Assembly (NCBI RefSeq): GCF_004684345.1
Contig: NZ_CP038469.1
Location: 3,348,001-3,412,000, forward strand
Length of the DNA stretch: 64,000 nucleotides
DNA from: Citrobacter tructae
Lineage (GTDB): Bacteria; Pseudomonadota; Gammaproteobacteria; Enterobacterales; Enterobacteriaceae
Direction: 5' to 3'
In this document: positions 1 to 10,258 of the stretch, piece after piece
How the letters are laid out: every line of letters starts with the position of its first letter
Position numbering within the stretch: the stretch's first letter is position 1
The notes under the pieces: model-generated
Told to the model about the DNA's origin: nothing
What the model saw: the letters and a program-made list of their open reading frames with translations, nothing else
The model's database searches: none
Program-made: the position numbers and the translations under genes

Positions 1-261
1 CACCATCGCAGAAGAGGTGCCGACCACGTTGCGTAACCGCGCTGGATCGTCATGGTGCTGCGCAACGTACTTCGTGACGCCGTTGAAAATTCCGGCGCCC
101 GCCAGCACGCCCAGCACGGTGACCATCTGGCGGAAATTACCCGCCTGACCCACACCCGCCGGGCCAAATGAAACGGCCAGCAGCTTCACGACCAGCAAGC
201 CCACACCAATTTTTACCAGCGTACTGGCTGCAGTCCACAGGGACGCTTTAGCAAGCGACAT
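1..261 (-). CDS. wzxE: WzxE, lipid III flippase (N-terminal part only)
   Basis: The reverse strand opens with ATG at 261 and reads MSLAKASLWTAASTLVKIGV, then a hydrophobic stretch, without a stop up to the window edge. About 87 of roughly 416 residues are visible. WzxE belongs to the MOP/Wzx family of inner-membrane flippases and moves undecaprenyl-linked common antigen trisaccharide to the periplasm. The start lies one base after the wecE stop (TGAGATG), so the two are translationally linked. The product is clear from sequence and position; the rest of the gene is outside the window. Confidence 0.93.
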   Translation of the reverse strand, partial: MSLAKASLWTAASTLVKIGVGLLVVKLLAVSFGPAGVGQAGNFRQMVTVLGVLAGAGIFNGVTKYVAQHHDDPARLRNVVGTSSAMV

Positions 262-262
262 C

Positions 263-1393
263 TCAGGCGAAGTAGTTCAGTAAGGTCGTAATCACTGTGC
301 GCTGGTTAACCGGCGACAGATTGTAAAACAGCGGCAAACGCAGCAGACGCTCGCTCTCTTTGGTAGTGTAACGATCAACACCCACAAACTCGCCAAATTT
401 ATCGCCTGCGGGGCAATCATGCAGCGGGATATAGTGGAACACCGCCATGATTTCGGCTTCTTTCAGGAAATTAATCAACGCGCTGCGATCGTCGATATCG
501 CGCAGCTTGATGTAAAACATATGGGCGTTCTGCACGCAACCATCCGGTATGGAGGGCAGATCAATACGCCCGGCGCGCGCCAACGGTTCCAGCGCATCGT
601 AATAATTCTGCCACAGCGCCAGACGCTGCTGATTAATACGATCCGCCGCTTCCAGTTGTGCCCATAGATAGGCGGCTTGCAGATCGGACATCAAATAGCT
701 GGAACCAATATCTCGCCAGGTATACTTATCTACCTGACCACGAAAGAACTGGCTACGGTTCGTCCCTTTTTCACGGATGATCTCTGCACGTTCAATTAAC
801 TTTTTATCGTTAATCAGCGTCGCACCACCTTCACCACCCGCGGTGTAGTTTTTCGTTTCGTGGAAGCTAAAGCAGCCGATGTGACCAATTGTTCCCAGCG
901 CCCGACCTTTGTAGGTCGACATGACGCCCTGAGCGGCATCTTCCACCACAAACAGGTTGTACTTTGCCGCCAGCGCCATAATGGTATCCATTTCGCAGGC
1001 AACGCCCGCGTAATGCACCGGCACGATAGCACGGGTTTTGTCGGTTATTGCCGCTTCAATCAGCGTTTCATCAATGTTCATCGTATCCGGGCGGATATCC
1101 ACAAAGACGATTTTTGCCCCGCGCAGCACGAAGGCGTTGGCGGTAGAGACAAACGTGTAGCTCGGCATAATCACTTCATCGCCAGACTGGATATCCAGTA
1201 ACAGTGCCGCCATCTCAAGCGAGGCAGTACAGGACGGCGTCAGCAGCACTTTCGCGCTGCCAAAATGCTGCTCCAGCCATTGCTGGCAACGACGGGTAAA
1301 TCCACCGTCACCGCATAGTTTGCCGCTGCTCATCGCAGACTGCATATAATCAAGCTCAGTGCCCACCACCGGCGGTGCGTTAAATGGAATCAT
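263..1393 (-). CDS. wecE: dTDP-4-amino-4,6-dideoxygalactose transaminase WecE
   Basis: 376 residues, full length. A PLP-dependent fold-type I sugar aminotransferase (DegT/DnrJ/EryC1 family) that transfers an amino group from glutamate to dTDP-4-keto-6-deoxyglucose, giving dTDP-Fuc4N for the third sugar of enterobacterial common antigen. The PLP lysine is K181 in HETKNYTAGGEGG. It starts four bases after wecD ends and is followed one base later by wzxE. Its substrate is normally supplied by RffH and RffG, whose genes are absent from this operon (see findings), so the substrate must come from another locus if the enzyme is to work. Confidence 0.95.
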   Translation of the reverse strand: MIPFNAPPVVGTELDYMQSAMSSGKLCGDGGFTRRCQQWLEQHFGSAKVLLTPSCTASLEMAALLLDIQSGDEVIMPSYTFVSTANAFVLRGAKIVFVDIRPDTMNIDETLIEAAITDKTRAIVPVHYAGVACEMDTIMALAAKYNLFVVEDAAQGVMSTYKGRALGTIGHIGCFSFHETKNYTAGGEGGATLINDKKLIERAEIIREKGTNRSQFFRGQVDKYTWRDIGSSYLMSDLQAAYLWAQLEAADRINQQRLALWQNYYDALEPLARAGRIDLPSIPDGCVQNAHMFYIKLRDIDDRSALINFLKEAEIMAVFHYIPLHDCPAGDKFGEFVGVDRYTTKESERLLRLPLFYNLSPVNQRTVITTLLNYFA

Positions 1394-1397
1394 TTTG

Positions 1398-2075
1398 TCA
1401 CCTGTATAACCAGTACGCAGTGCTTTCTACATTGGCACCGCTCTGTATATAACGTTTAAGCGCGGCGGTGTTGCCCATCTGGGTCGCCACGCGCAATGTT
1501 GTTTTACCGCGGACCTGCGCCCAGCAAATCGCAGCCTGCATCAGTTCTGCGCCCGCACCGCGACCGGCCAGCAGGCCAATGCGCGCGTCGGTATCATTCA
1601 GTTCACGCAGTGAGACATAGCCGCGAATTTCGCCTGCCTGTGTGCGAAAAACGAGACACTGATGGTCAAACGTGCCCAATACGGCATTTTCAATCCACTG
1701 CGCGTAGAAACGTGCGCTGGCATCTGGCGCGTACCACGGCGTACGAAAACGGCTTTGCGCGAACGCCTGACCCGCCAACTGGCGTAGCGCCGGGATATCT
1801 GTAGTTTGTGCGACCTGCACATCGGGATTGTCATTAGCGCCCGTGACCGGTAGCGCCAAATCCACCTCCCCTTCGACCAGAGAGAAACCCAATTGCTGCA
1901 ATGCGTCTAATTCCTGAGTGTTTGCCGCAGGAATTTTCGCCTGTACCCGTTCCCAGGGTAGCAACGCCTCCACAGTCAGTACCGGCGCATGCGGGTCAAA
2001 ACGAACAATGGCGCTCTTCACGCCAAAGAACGTATTTTCCCAATTCAGCGGCTCAATACTGGCGCGGATTGTCAC
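1398..2075 (-). CDS. wecD: dTDP-fucosamine N-acetyltransferase WecD (RffC)
   Basis: 225 residues. A GNAT-family acetyltransferase that acetylates dTDP-Fuc4N with acetyl-CoA to give dTDP-Fuc4NAc. The C-terminal half holds the GNAT acetyl-CoA region ([19 protein letters not shown], about residues 165-183), and the C terminus [12 protein letters not shown] matches E. coli RffC. The start is GTG within a GTGA overlap with the wecC stop, preceded by a good ribosome binding site (AAAGGAG seven bases upstream). In K-12 two genes separate wecC from this gene; here they are fused end to end by the four-base overlap. Confidence 0.94.
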   Translation of the reverse strand: MTIRASIEPLNWENTFFGVKSAIVRFDPHAPVLTVEALLPWERVQAKIPAANTQELDALQQLGFSLVEGEVDLALPVTGANDNPDVQVAQTTDIPALRQLAGQAFAQSRFRTPWYAPDASARFYAQWIENAVLGTFDHQCLVFRTQAGEIRGYVSLRELNDTDARIGLLAGRGAGAELMQAAICWAQVRGKTTLRVATQMGNTAALKRYIQSGANVESTAYWLYR

Positions 2076-3334
2076 CGCCAGACTCCTTTGGTATCAATCA
2101 CATACTGCTGATGAACTGCATCGCCTTTAATCGCTTTAAATTCATTATGGTCGACCAGCATTACCAGTACATCGGCGCTTGCCAGCGCATCGCCGAGTTT
2201 CACCAGCGAGCAAAGACCATCCAGTTTTTTTGGCAGTTGATGGATGTTTGGTTCCACCACCAGCGTTTCACCGCGGTGCCACTGGGCGATGCTTAGCGCG
2301 ATGCCCATCGCCGGGCTTTCACGTAAATCGTCGATATTCGGTTTAAATGCCAGGCCAAAACAGGCTATTTTTACTTCGCTGGCGCGTTTGTTCGTCTCAG
2401 CCAGATAATCCGCCACGGCGGCTTTTACCTGCTCAACAACCCACAGAGGTTTGCCATCATTCACTTCACGTGCGGTGCGGATTAATTTCGCCTGCTGCGG
2501 GTTCTGCGCCACAATAAACCACGGATCGACGGCAATACAGTGGCCGCCGACGCCCGGTCCTGGCTGCAGGATATTGACGCGTGGATGTCGGTTCGCCAGA
2601 CGAATCAGTTCCCAGACGTTTATCTCCTGTTCGGCGCAAATCAGCGACAGCTCATTGGCAAAGGCGATGTTAACGTCACGAAAGCTATTTTCAGTGAGTT
2701 TGCACATTTCCGCAGTGCGGGCATTGGTCACCACGCATTCCCCTTCAAGGAAGATGTTGTACAACTCGCTGGCACGCGCGGAACAAACGGGCGTCATCCC
2801 GCCAATCACGCGATCGTTTTTAATCAGCTCGACCATCACCTGGCCCGGCAGAACGCGCTCTGGGCAATAGGCAATATTAACGTCCGACTCTTCTCCAGCC
2901 TGCTGCGGGAACGTCAGGTCGGGTCGCATTTCTGCAAGCCATGCAGCCATCTGTTCGGTTGCCCCGACAGGTGACGTTGATTCGAGGATCACCAATGCGC
3001 CTTTTTTCAGCACCGGCGCCAGGGACTTCGCCGCCGCTTCGACGTACACCATATCGGGCTCATGCTCCCCTTTGAACGGGGTAGGCACAGCAATTAAATA
3101 TGCGTCCGCGTCTACGGGTTTGGTGGTCGCACGAAGATATCCCTCTTCGACAGCTGTTTTCACCACGGCACCGAGGTCAGGTTCAACAATATGGATCTCA
3201 CCACGGTTAATGGTGTCCACCGCATGCTGATTAACATCTACGCCAATCACGTGTTTTTGACGGGAAGCAAAAGCAGCTGCGGTTGGCAGCCCGATATAAC
3301 CCAGCCCAATGACAGAAATGGTCGTAAAACTCAT
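2072..3334 (-). CDS. wecC: UDP-N-acetyl-D-mannosamine dehydrogenase WecC
   Basis: 420 residues from [20 protein letters not shown]. Oxidises UDP-ManNAc to UDP-ManNAcA with two NAD, feeding the second sugar of common antigen. The N-terminal Rossmann motif GLGYIG covers residues 10-15, and the catalytic cysteine is C266 in [12 protein letters not shown]. The C terminus ([13 protein letters not shown]) is complete. An in-frame ATG 15 codons upstream was rejected because it lies inside wecB and the family starts at MSF. The start overlaps the wecB stop by four bases and the stop overlaps the wecD start by four, so translation is probably coupled. Confidence 0.95.
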   Translation of the reverse strand: MSFTTISVIGLGYIGLPTAAAFASRQKHVIGVDVNQHAVDTINRGEIHIVEPDLGAVVKTAVEEGYLRATTKPVDADAYLIAVPTPFKGEHEPDMVYVEAAAKSLAPVLKKGALVILESTSPVGATEQMAAWLAEMRPDLTFPQQAGEESDVNIAYCPERVLPGQVMVELIKNDRVIGGMTPVCSARASELYNIFLEGECVVTNARTAEMCKLTENSFRDVNIAFANELSLICAEQEINVWELIRLANRHPRVNILQPGPGVGGHCIAVDPWFIVAQNPQQAKLIRTAREVNDGKPLWVVEQVKAAVADYLAETNKRASEVKIACFGLAFKPNIDDLRESPAMGIALSIAQWHRGETLVVEPNIHQLPKKLDGLCSLVKLGDALASADVLVMLVDHNEFKAIKGDAVHQQYVIDTKGVWR

Positions 3335-4458
3335 AGCGATATCCGATTGTTTTTTAAAGCGTGTAAAATGCGACCACACGCTTGCCCATCGCCATACGGA
3401 TTATGGGCCCGGCTCATGGTCTGATATTCATCTTCGTCATGCAGTAAACGCGTGACTTCTTCCACAATTCGCTGCGGATCTGTTCCCACCAGCCGCACTG
3501 TTCCTGCGGTAATGGCCTCCGGACGCTCCGTCGTTTCTCGCATCACCAGCACTGGTTTACCCAGAGAAGGGGCTTCTTCCTGAATACCACCAGAATCGGT
3601 CAGGATCAGCCAGGCATGATTCATCAGCCAGACAAACGGCAGGTATTCCTGCGGCTCGATCAGAATCACATTGTTAACGTGACCCAAAATGCGATTAACC
3701 GGTTCGCTGACGTTAGGGTTCAGGTGCACCGGGTAGACAATTTGCACATCCTGATTAGCCGCTGCAATTTCTGCCAGCGCATGGCAGATTTGCTCAAAAC
3801 CGCGCCCAAAGCTTTCCCGGCGATGACCTGTCACCAGGATCATCTTTTTATCCGAGCTCAGGAAAGGATAATGCTCAGCCAGTTCAGCCCGCAGCTCATC
3901 GCTCGCCAGTACGCGATCTCGAACCCAGATCAACGCATCAATGACCGTATTGCCGGTGACAAAAACGCGGTCATCGGCAATATTTTCTCGTAACAGGTTC
4001 TGGCGTGAGTTTTCTGTTGGGGCAAAATGATACATAGCCAGATGCCCGGTCAGCGTGCGGTTCGCCTCTTCCGGCCAGGGTGAATAGAGATCGCCCGTTC
4101 GCAACCCAGCTTCAACATGCCCGACAGGAATACGCTGATAAAACGCGGCCAGACTGGTCGCAATAGTCGTTGTGGTATCACCGTGTACCAGTACAACATC
4201 AGGTTTAAACTCAGCCAGAATAGGCTTTAATCCTTCAAGGATTCGACAGGTAATTTCGGTGAGCCCCTGACCTGGCTGCATAATATTGAGATCGTAGTCA
4301 GGTACAATAGAAAAGAGGTTCAACACCTGATCAAGCATCTCCCGATGCTGCGCAGTGACGCAAACTTTCGCCTCAAAATGAGGATCTTTTGCCAGCGCAT
4401 GAACCAGAGGTGCCATCTTGATGGCCTCCGGTCGCGTGCCAAATACAGTCAGTACTTT
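3331..4458 (-). CDS. wecB: UDP-N-acetylglucosamine 2-epimerase WecB
   Basis: 375 residues from a GTG start, reading (M)[20 protein letters not shown]. Non-hydrolysing epimerase that converts UDP-GlcNAc to UDP-ManNAc in the cytoplasm. The typical family motifs are present: GTRPEAIK at the N terminus, VHGDTTTT near residue 95, HVEAGLRT near 117 and DSGGIQEE near 275. The frame is open 15 codons further upstream, but homology begins at the GTG, which matches the K-12 gene. It lies 58 bases after wzzE and overlaps wecC by four bases. Confidence 0.94.
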   Translation of the reverse strand, partial: KVLTVFGTRPEAIKMAPLVHALAKDPHFEAKVCVTAQHREMLDQVLNLFSIVPDYDLNIMQPGQGLTEITCRILEGLKPILAEFKPDVVLVHGDTTTTIATSLAAFYQRIPVGHVEAGLRTGDLYSPWPEEANRTLTGHLAMYHFAPTENSRQNLLRENIADDRVFVTGNTVIDALIWVRDRVLASDELRAELAEHYPFLSSDKKMILVTGHRRESFGRGFEQICHALAEIAAANQDVQIVYPVHLNPNVSEPVNRILGHVNNVILIEPQEYLPFVWLMNHAWLILTDSGGIQEEAPSLGKPVLVMRETTERPEAITAGTVRLVGTDPQRIVEEVTRLLHDEDEYQTMSRAHNPYGDGQACGRILHALKNNRISL

Positions 4459-4516
4459 CACATCGATTCTCTTCGGATTGGCAGCGAGGGCCCAGCCCCT
4501 CACTGCAACGGTGTTG

Positions 4517-5563
4517 CTAAATCGGGCGGCGACGGGTTAACGCGACACCTGCGCCGATCAAGGCCCCGACAATGCCCCACATAATCATCAGGAAGGCACG
4601 GCGTGGGCTATCACGTTTTACCGGTTCTTCCGGCGTCCGCAAATAACGATAGGTCTGAAAACGTGGGTCCAAAGTAGGACCTACGTTCAGAGTATTCAGC
4701 ATGGCTCTGTTTTGGAAATAATCCAGATCGAATTCCGGACCAACAGCCTGCAGGTTTTCGAGTCGCGCTTGCAGCATAGGACGTCCGAGTAAAAACAGCT
4801 CAGATTCCGGTAATTCATCTGCTGGCACATCCGTTGAAGTGCGAGAAATATTATGCATTTCTGCAATTTTGAGCGCCTGTTCAATGTTATGAACGCGGCG
4901 AGAGAAGAGAGATTTCGCCACCTCTTCCTGGCGTTTAACCTGCGCCTTCATCTGTACAGTACGCGCAGCCCACGCGCCTTTTAACTCATCATTCAGATGA
5001 CCTGCCGCTCGCTGGCTGGCAAACGCCACATACTGGCGCAGCAGGTTGTTGGCATCAGGCGCCGTTTCCGCAATCAGCTTCACGCTGTCATTGGTACTGC
5101 GCAGTGCATCACCAGGCATAAACTGAATGTTAGTGATTAACTCATCCAGCAATGCCGCATCGGCTTTACTGTTTCCGACCATCCGTTGCTTAAAGTAATC
5201 TGTCTGCTGCCAAAACTCACGACGCGTATCCCATGAGGCAACCTGCATGACGAACTCTTTATACGCTTCGTCCATCACCGACGGTTGATCCGCTGACGCC
5301 AGGCTGGCCTTAATATCCAGATTACGTAAAAACTGCTGTTGAGAGTAATAGCCACCCAACATATTCACCGTTGGACGGTCAGAAATGGCTGTCGCGCTCC
5401 ACTCCTGACGTGCAAAAAACGTATAGGCGAGAGCAACAAGCGCAAAGACGAAGGCCATACCGACAATCCACGCCTTCCCTGCCCATAAGGTCCGAAACAG
5501 CCCACGGATGTCCAGTTCATTTTCAGTGTTCACGGCATGTTCTCCCGGTAATGGCTGTGTCAT
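4517..5563 (-). CDS. wzzE: Common antigen chain-length regulator WzzE
   Basis: 348 residues, the same length as E. coli WzzE. Polysaccharide co-polymerase class 1 protein of the inner membrane that sets the modal length of common antigen chains with the polymerase WzyE. Two membrane segments flank a large periplasmic domain: one around residues 30-52 ([20 protein letters not shown]) and one near the C terminus ([19 protein letters not shown]), the latter preceded by the proline-rich [11 protein letters not shown] stretch. It follows wecA by 12 bases in the same operon. Confidence 0.95.
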   Translation of the reverse strand: MTQPLPGEHAVNTENELDIRGLFRTLWAGKAWIVGMAFVFALVALAYTFFARQEWSATAISDRPTVNMLGGYYSQQQFLRNLDIKASLASADQPSVMDEAYKEFVMQVASWDTRREFWQQTDYFKQRMVGNSKADAALLDELITNIQFMPGDALRSTNDSVKLIAETAPDANNLLRQYVAFASQRAAGHLNDELKGAWAARTVQMKAQVKRQEEVAKSLFSRRVHNIEQALKIAEMHNISRTSTDVPADELPESELFLLGRPMLQARLENLQAVGPEFDLDYFQNRAMLNTLNVGPTLDPRFQTYRYLRTPEEPVKRDSPRRAFLMIMWGIVGALIGAGVALTRRRPI

Positions 5564-5575
5564 CGTATCCTCAAT

Positions 5576-6679
5576 TTACTTGGTTAAGTTTGGATTGCTT
5601 TCACGATTTCTACGCAGCTTGCGTTTCAGACGCTTGATAAATCTCGCCACCTTCCAGGCTCGTTTAATACAGATGTCGTACAAGCAGAATGCCAGTAAAA
5701 AGAGGATCAGCATCACCCATTCCGGGACGATATGAGAATATTCAGCCAGTACGCCGATGGAAGCCAGAATTGCTGCAGCCAGCGTAATCAGGACAAAAGC
5801 CTGCCGGGAGGTAAACCCAGCGCGCATAATTAAATGGTGAATGTGCTGGCGATCCGGGGAGAAAGGACTCATGCCCTTACGTAAGCGACGGTACATGATT
5901 GCCACCATATCCATTAACGGAATGGCAATAATCCACAGGGCAGTGACCGGACTAATTGGATGCGTTGGTCCTTGGGTAGTCTCCAGCAGGATCCAAATCA
6001 CCGTAAAACCAATCAGTGTACTACCTGCATCACCCATAAAGACTTTATAACGGCGTCCAAGGATCCCCAGGTTCAGCAGGATATAAGGCAGAATGGCAGC
6101 GATCATGGCAAAACACCAAATTGCCAGGCTGGTTTGTCCGTCAAACCAGAGGATAAGCCCCATCGCAACAAAGGAAACGCTGGACAGCCCACCTAACAAA
6201 CCGTCGATCCCATCAACCATATTGAACGCGTTAATTGCTGCCCAGACGGCGAAAAGGGTAAGGAAATAACCAAACGGGCCGAGCACCATCTCCCAGGGGC
6301 CAAAAATATACCCAAGACTTAGCAGGTAGAGCTTACCAACCGACATCATAATGATGCCGATAAAAGCCTGAATGGTAGCGCGAATTTTTACGCTGATATC
6401 AAAACGATCGTCCAGCGCGCCGATAAAGACCAGCACACCGGCACAGGCAAGGTAGAGAGAAGCATGTGGGATGTAATAATCGGCGATTAAGAACGTGAAG
6501 CAAATACCTGCGTAAACCGAAATTCCCCCAACCAACGGTATCAGCCCCTGATGGCGTTTACGGTAGTTAGGTTTATCCACTAAACCGATCTTTTTTGCGA
6601 CCTTACGCGCAAAAAAAAGGAACAGTGTCGTGAATAGAAAAATACTGATGAGATCAGTACTTGCTGTCAGTAAATTCAC
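5576..6679 (-). CDS. wecA: UDP-GlcNAc:undecaprenyl-phosphate GlcNAc-1-phosphate transferase WecA
   Basis: 367 residues. Polytopic inner-membrane enzyme that starts common antigen, and often O-antigen, synthesis by moving GlcNAc-1-P to undecaprenyl phosphate. About eleven hydrophobic segments are visible. Family motifs are the cytosolic DD of GALDDRFD (near residue 90), NAFNMVDGIDGL (near 152) and the loop HIHHLIMRAGF (near 280). First gene of the wec operon. The C terminus is very basic. It sits downstream of rho on the same strand, separated by the rho terminator and a candidate promoter. Confidence 0.96.
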   Translation of the reverse strand: MNLLTASTDLISIFLFTTLFLFFARKVAKKIGLVDKPNYRKRHQGLIPLVGGISVYAGICFTFLIADYYIPHASLYLACAGVLVFIGALDDRFDISVKIRATIQAFIGIIMMSVGKLYLLSLGYIFGPWEMVLGPFGYFLTLFAVWAAINAFNMVDGIDGLLGGLSSVSFVAMGLILWFDGQTSLAIWCFAMIAAILPYILLNLGILGRRYKVFMGDAGSTLIGFTVIWILLETTQGPTHPISPVTALWIIAIPLMDMVAIMYRRLRKGMSPFSPDRQHIHHLIMRAGFTSRQAFVLITLAAAILASIGVLAEYSHIVPEWVMLILFLLAFCLYDICIKRAWKVARFIKRLKRKLRRNRESNPNLTK

Positions 6680-6768
6680 AATGCGTGCTCTCAGAGAAAA
6701 TTATTAGCAGAAGTATAACCACGAAGACCTTTATTCAGAAGGGAAACTCCGTTCCGAAACGCCTGTTT

Positions 6769-6796
6769 TGTATAATTATTAGCCACACGATACCAA
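6769..6796 (-). promoter_or_regulatory. Candidate promoter of the wec operon
   Basis: On the minus strand, a -35-like TTGGTA (6791-6796) and a -10-like TATACA (6769-6774) are separated by 16 bases, between the rho terminator and wecA, with a roughly 85-base leader before the wecA ATG. The match to sigma-70 is moderate and it has not been tested here. Confidence 0.4.
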
Positions 6797-6868
6797 TGAT
6801 GTATCGAACGCAAAATAAAGACGAGTGATATCACTGTTGTTAATGTGTCACTTAGGTTACAGACATAA

Positions 6869-6898
6869 AAGCAAAACGCCACGTAAACGTGGCGTTTT
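6869..6898 (-). terminator. rho intrinsic terminator
   Basis: AAAACGCCACG pairs with CGTGGCGTTTT around a very short loop, immediately after the rho stop codon on the minus strand. The stem is GC-rich and flanked by A and T tracts, so it can act as a Rho-independent terminator separating rho from wecA. Confidence 0.8.
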
Positions 6899-6913
6899 CA
6901 GAGGATGCCCGAC

Positions 6914-8173
6914 TTAAGAACGTTTCATCATGTCGAAGAAGTCGTCGTTGGTCTTGGTCATCGCCAGCTTATTAATGAGGAATTCCATCGCATCAATCTC
7001 ACCCATCGGATGGATGATTTTGCGCAGGATCCACATTTTCTGCAGCTCTTCCTGAGTGGTGAGCAACTCTTCTTTACGGGTACCGGAACGGTTGTAGTCG
7101 ATAGCCGGGAAGACGCGTTTTTCAGCAATCTTACGCGAGAGGTGCAGTTCCATGTTGCCGGTACCTTTAAACTCTTCATAGATAACTTCATCCATTTTAG
7201 AGCCGGTATCGACCAGAGCCGTCGCGATAATCGTCAGGCTTCCGCCCTCTTCCACGTTACGTGCCGCACCGAAGAAACGTTTCGGACGATGCAGGGCGTT
7301 AGCGTCCACACCACCGGTCAGTACTTTACCGGAAGCCGGTACCACGGTGTTGTAGGCACGCGCCAGACGAGTGATGGAATCGAGCAGGATGATAACGTCT
7401 TTCTTGTGCTCAACCAGACGTTTCGCTTTCTCGATAACCATTTCCGCAACCTGAACGTGGCGGGATGCTGGTTCGTCAAAGGTGGAAGCAATCACTTCAC
7501 CTTTAACCAGACGCTGCATCTCGGTCACTTCTTCCGGACGTTCGTCGATCAGCAGTACCATCAGTACGCAATCCGGATGGTTGTACGCAATACTCTGTGC
7601 AATGTTCTGCAGCAGCATGGTTTTACCGGCTTTCGGCGGTGCCACAATCAGACCACGCTGACCGCGACCGATCGGAGAAGCCAGATCCAGGACACGCGCC
7701 GTTAAGTCTTCCGTTGAACCGTTACCACGTTCCATACGCAGACGTGAGTTTGCGTGCAGCGGGGTTAAGTTCTCGAACAGAATCTTATTACGCGCATTTT
7801 CCGGCTTGTCGTAGTTAACTTCGTTAACTTTCAACAATGCAAAGTAACGCTCACCCTCTTTAGGAGGACGAATCTTACCGGAAATGGTGTCACCAGTGCG
7901 GAGGTTGAAACGGCGGATTTGGCTGGGAGATACGTAGATGTCGTCGGGGCCTGCGAGGTAGGAACTGTCTCCAGAACGGAGGAAACCAAATCCATCCTGC
8001 AATATCTCCAGCACACCGTCACCAAAGATATCTTCGCCACTCTTTGCGTGCTGCTTCAGGATGGCAAAAATAATGTCCTGCTTGCGCATACGAGCCAGGT
8101 TTTCCAGGCCCATATTTTCGCCGAGAGTGATCAGCTCAGAAACCGGCGTATTCTTTAATTCGGTAAGATTCAT
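6914..8173 (-). CDS. rho: Transcription termination factor Rho
   Basis: 419 residues from [15 protein letters not shown], the family's usual length. Hexameric RNA-dependent ATPase that ends transcription at rut sites. The N-terminal Rho domain and the RNA-binding cold-shock-like fold (GFGFLRS, about 61-67) precede the RecA-like ATPase with P-loop APPKAGKT (178-185), Walker B VLLID near residue 262 and the Q-loop around 280. An upstream in-frame ATG 24 codons earlier lies in the leader and was rejected by homology. In E. coli rho is autoregulated by attenuation in its long leader, which also encodes RhoL (here 8252-8359). Confidence 0.97.
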   Translation of the reverse strand: MNLTELKNTPVSELITLGENMGLENLARMRKQDIIFAILKQHAKSGEDIFGDGVLEILQDGFGFLRSGDSSYLAGPDDIYVSPSQIRRFNLRTGDTISGKIRPPKEGERYFALLKVNEVNYDKPENARNKILFENLTPLHANSRLRMERGNGSTEDLTARVLDLASPIGRGQRGLIVAPPKAGKTMLLQNIAQSIAYNHPDCVLMVLLIDERPEEVTEMQRLVKGEVIASTFDEPASRHVQVAEMVIEKAKRLVEHKKDVIILLDSITRLARAYNTVVPASGKVLTGGVDANALHRPKRFFGAARNVEEGGSLTIIATALVDTGSKMDEVIYEEFKGTGNMELHLSRKIAEKRVFPAIDYNRSGTRKEELLTTQEELQKMWILRKIIHPMGEIDAMEFLINKLAMTKTNDDFFDMMKRS

Positions 8174-8251
8174 AATGGTGTGAGTTCTTAAACTTGGGGT
8201 AAATCTCGAACTTAATGTTGTGAATGGTATGGCAGGGTCATCCATGCCTGT

Positions 8252-8359
8252 TTACGGCCATCGACTCATGTCTGTTCGCTGTCTGGTCACAGGAAAGTAC
8301 ACAGAACTGAAACGACAAGACGGATTGAGTGACAAGCCAGGAATCTGTCCACTTCTCAC
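8252..8359 (-). CDS. rhoL: rho leader peptide RhoL
   Basis: A 35-codon frame in the rho leader, starting GTG AGA AGT. It contains the segments SLNPSCRFSS and PVTRQR, which match the E. coli RhoL peptide as I recall it. The start here is GTG rather than ATG, and the C terminus is extended by two residues (…DMSRWP) compared with the K-12 peptide ending MSR. Its role in rho attenuation is not settled. The call rests on position and peptide similarity only. Confidence 0.62.
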   Translation of the reverse strand: MRSGQIPGLSLNPSCRFSSVYFPVTRQRTDMSRWP

Positions 8360-8400
8360 GCGAGAAACAACGGGAAGTATTGGATAAACAAGATTCAAAC

Positions 8401-8429
8401 TTAATAAGGTATGTTTAATACGAAGTCAA
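8401..8429 (-). promoter_or_regulatory. rho promoter
   Basis: Minus strand: -35 TTGACT (8424-8429), a 17-base spacer, and -10 TATTAA (8401-8406). It lies upstream of rhoL and gives a leader of roughly 220 bases before the rho ATG, as in E. coli. Upstream of it, between here and trxA, a long imperfect stem (TCGGGCG near 8452 with CGCCCGA near 8492) is visible without a U tract. Confidence 0.7.
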
Positions 8430-8512
8430 CACTAACTTAGCACGACTCAAGTCGGGCGTCCAGTCATCCGAAGAATTTTGGAATCGGGTCGCCCGAACTT
8501 GATAATTCCGTC

Positions 8513-8842
8513 TTACGCCAGGTTAGCGTCGAGGAACTCTTTCAACTGACCTTTGGACAGTGCACCGACTTTTGTCGCCGCAACTTCACCGTTTTTAAAC
8601 AGCAACAGGGTCGGGATGCCACGGATACCATACTTCGGCGCGGTGCCTGGGTTTTGGTCAATGTTCAGTTTCGCAACCGTCAATTTGCCCTGATACTCGT
8701 CAGCGATTTCATCCAGAATTGGAGCGATCATTTTGCACGGACCGCACCACTCTGCCCAGAAATCAACGAGGATAGCTCCGTCCGCTTTGAGTACATCCGT
8801 GTCAAAACTGTCGTCTGTCAGGTGAATAATTTTATCGCTCAT
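8513..8842 (-). CDS. trxA: Thioredoxin 1
   Basis: 109 residues from [15 protein letters not shown], apparently identical to E. coli thioredoxin. Cytoplasmic disulfide reductase with the active site WCGPC (C33 and C36 counting Met1), the buried aspartate in ILVDFWA and the cis-proline in GIPTLLLF. Electrons come from thioredoxin reductase and go to ribonucleotide reductase and other targets. A 16-codon upstream extension is open but falls in the promoter region shared with rhlB and is not used by the family. It is divergent from rhlB. Confidence 0.98.
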
Positions 8843-8984
8843 AATAACTCCACAGGAATAAGCCTGGTGTGTTGGTGTAGCATAAACCAACTAGGTGTTG
8901 ATGTTGACTTCGCCAACAAAGGTTGACTTTATTTCACCGGATACGCTTTCGTAAAGCAATAGTAAGCTGATATTCTACCACACT

Positions 8985-10253
8985 ATGAGCAAAACACATT
9001 TAACAGAACAGAAGTTTTCCGACTTCGCCCTGCACCCTCAGGTGATAGAAGCCCTTGAAAATAAAGGGTTTCATAATTGCACGCCCATTCAGGCACTGGC
9101 CCTCCCGCTAACGCTGGCAGGTCGTGATGTTGCAGGGCAGGCGCAAACCGGTACCGGGAAAACGATGGCGTTTCTGACGTCGACGTTTCATTATCTCCTC
9201 TCTCATCCCGCGATTGCCGATCGCAAGGTGAACCAGCCGCGTGCCTTAATTATGGCACCAACGCGTGAGTTAGCCGTGCAGATCCACGCCGATGCGGAAC
9301 CACTGGCGCAGACTACCGGCCTGAAATTAGGCCTGGCCTATGGCGGCGACGGTTATGACAAACAGCTGAAGGTGCTGGAAAGCGGCGTCGATATTCTTAT
9401 CGGCACCACGGGCCGTCTCATTGACTACGCAAAACAGAACCACATCAACCTGGGCGCGATTCAGGTGGTGGTACTGGATGAAGCCGATCGCATGTACGAT
9501 CTGGGCTTTATTAAAGATATTCGCTGGCTGTTCCGTCGTATGCCGCCAACCAACCAGCGTCTGAATATGCTGTTTTCCGCAACCCTTTCTTACCGCGTTC
9601 GCGAACTGGCGTTCGAACAAATGAACAACGCCGAGTATGTTGAAGTCGAACCGGAACAGAAGACGGGTCACCGTATAAAAGAAGAACTCTTCTATCCTTC
9701 AAACGAAGAGAAAATGCGTTTGCTGCAAACGCTGATTGAAGAAGAGTGGCCAGATCGCGCCATTGTTTTTGCAAACACCAAACACCGTTGCGAAGATATC
9801 TGGGGCAGCCTTGCTGCTGACGGTCATCGCGTAGGGCTGCTCACCGGTGACGTGGCACAGAAAAAACGTCTGCGCATTCTGGAAGAGTTCACCCGTGGCG
9901 ATCTCGACATTCTGGTAGCGACAGACGTGGCCGCACGTGGCCTGCATATTCCAGCCGTTACACATGTGTTTAACTATGACCTGCCGGATGACTGTGAAGA
10001 CTACGTTCACCGTATTGGTCGTACCGGTCGAGCAGGCGCAAGCGGACACTCCATCAGCCTTGCCTGTGAAGAGTATGCGTTGAATTTACCTGCCATCGAG
10101 ACCTATATCGGCCACTCGATTCCGGTGAGCAAATATAACCCGGATGCACTGATGACCGATCTGCCGAAGCCGCTGCGCCTGACGCGACCGCGCACAGGCA
10201 ATGGTCCGCGCCGTACCGGTGGTGCTCCGCGTAATCGTCGTCGTTCAGGTTAA
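8985..10253 (+). CDS. rhlB: ATP-dependent RNA helicase RhlB
   Basis: 422 residues. DEAD-box helicase of the RNA degradosome, which binds RNase E and unwinds structured mRNA for decay. Motifs: Q motif (CTPIQ, 32-36), Walker A AQTGTGKT (53-60), PTRELA (92-97), DEAD (165-168), SAT (near 199) and [10 protein letters not shown] near 335. The basic C-terminal tail ([22 protein letters not shown]) is the RNase E and RNA contact region and is one residue longer than K-12. It is followed by gppA five bases later. Confidence 0.97.
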   Translation: MSKTHLTEQKFSDFALHPQVIEALENKGFHNCTPIQALALPLTLAGRDVAGQAQTGTGKTMAFLTSTFHYLLSHPAIADRKVNQPRALIMAPTRELAVQIHADAEPLAQTTGLKLGLAYGGDGYDKQLKVLESGVDILIGTTGRLIDYAKQNHINLGAIQVVVLDEADRMYDLGFIKDIRWLFRRMPPTNQRLNMLFSATLSYRVRELAFEQMNNAEYVEVEPEQKTGHRIKEELFYPSNEEKMRLLQTLIEEEWPDRAIVFANTKHRCEDIWGSLAADGHRVGLLTGDVAQKKRLRILEEFTRGDLDILVATDVAARGLHIPAVTHVFNYDLPDDCEDYVHRIGRTGRAGASGHSISLACEEYALNLPAIETYIGHSIPVSKYNPDALMTDLPKPLRLTRPRTGNGPRRTGGAPRNRRRSG

Positions 10254-10258
10254 GAAAT

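Noticed and set aside
6691..6882. A 63-codon frame between wecA and rho
   Set aside because: It covers the rho terminator and the candidate wec promoter and resembles no known protein.
6905..7705. A 266-codon frame antisense to rho
   Set aside because: Shadow of rho; no ribosome binding site or known motif.
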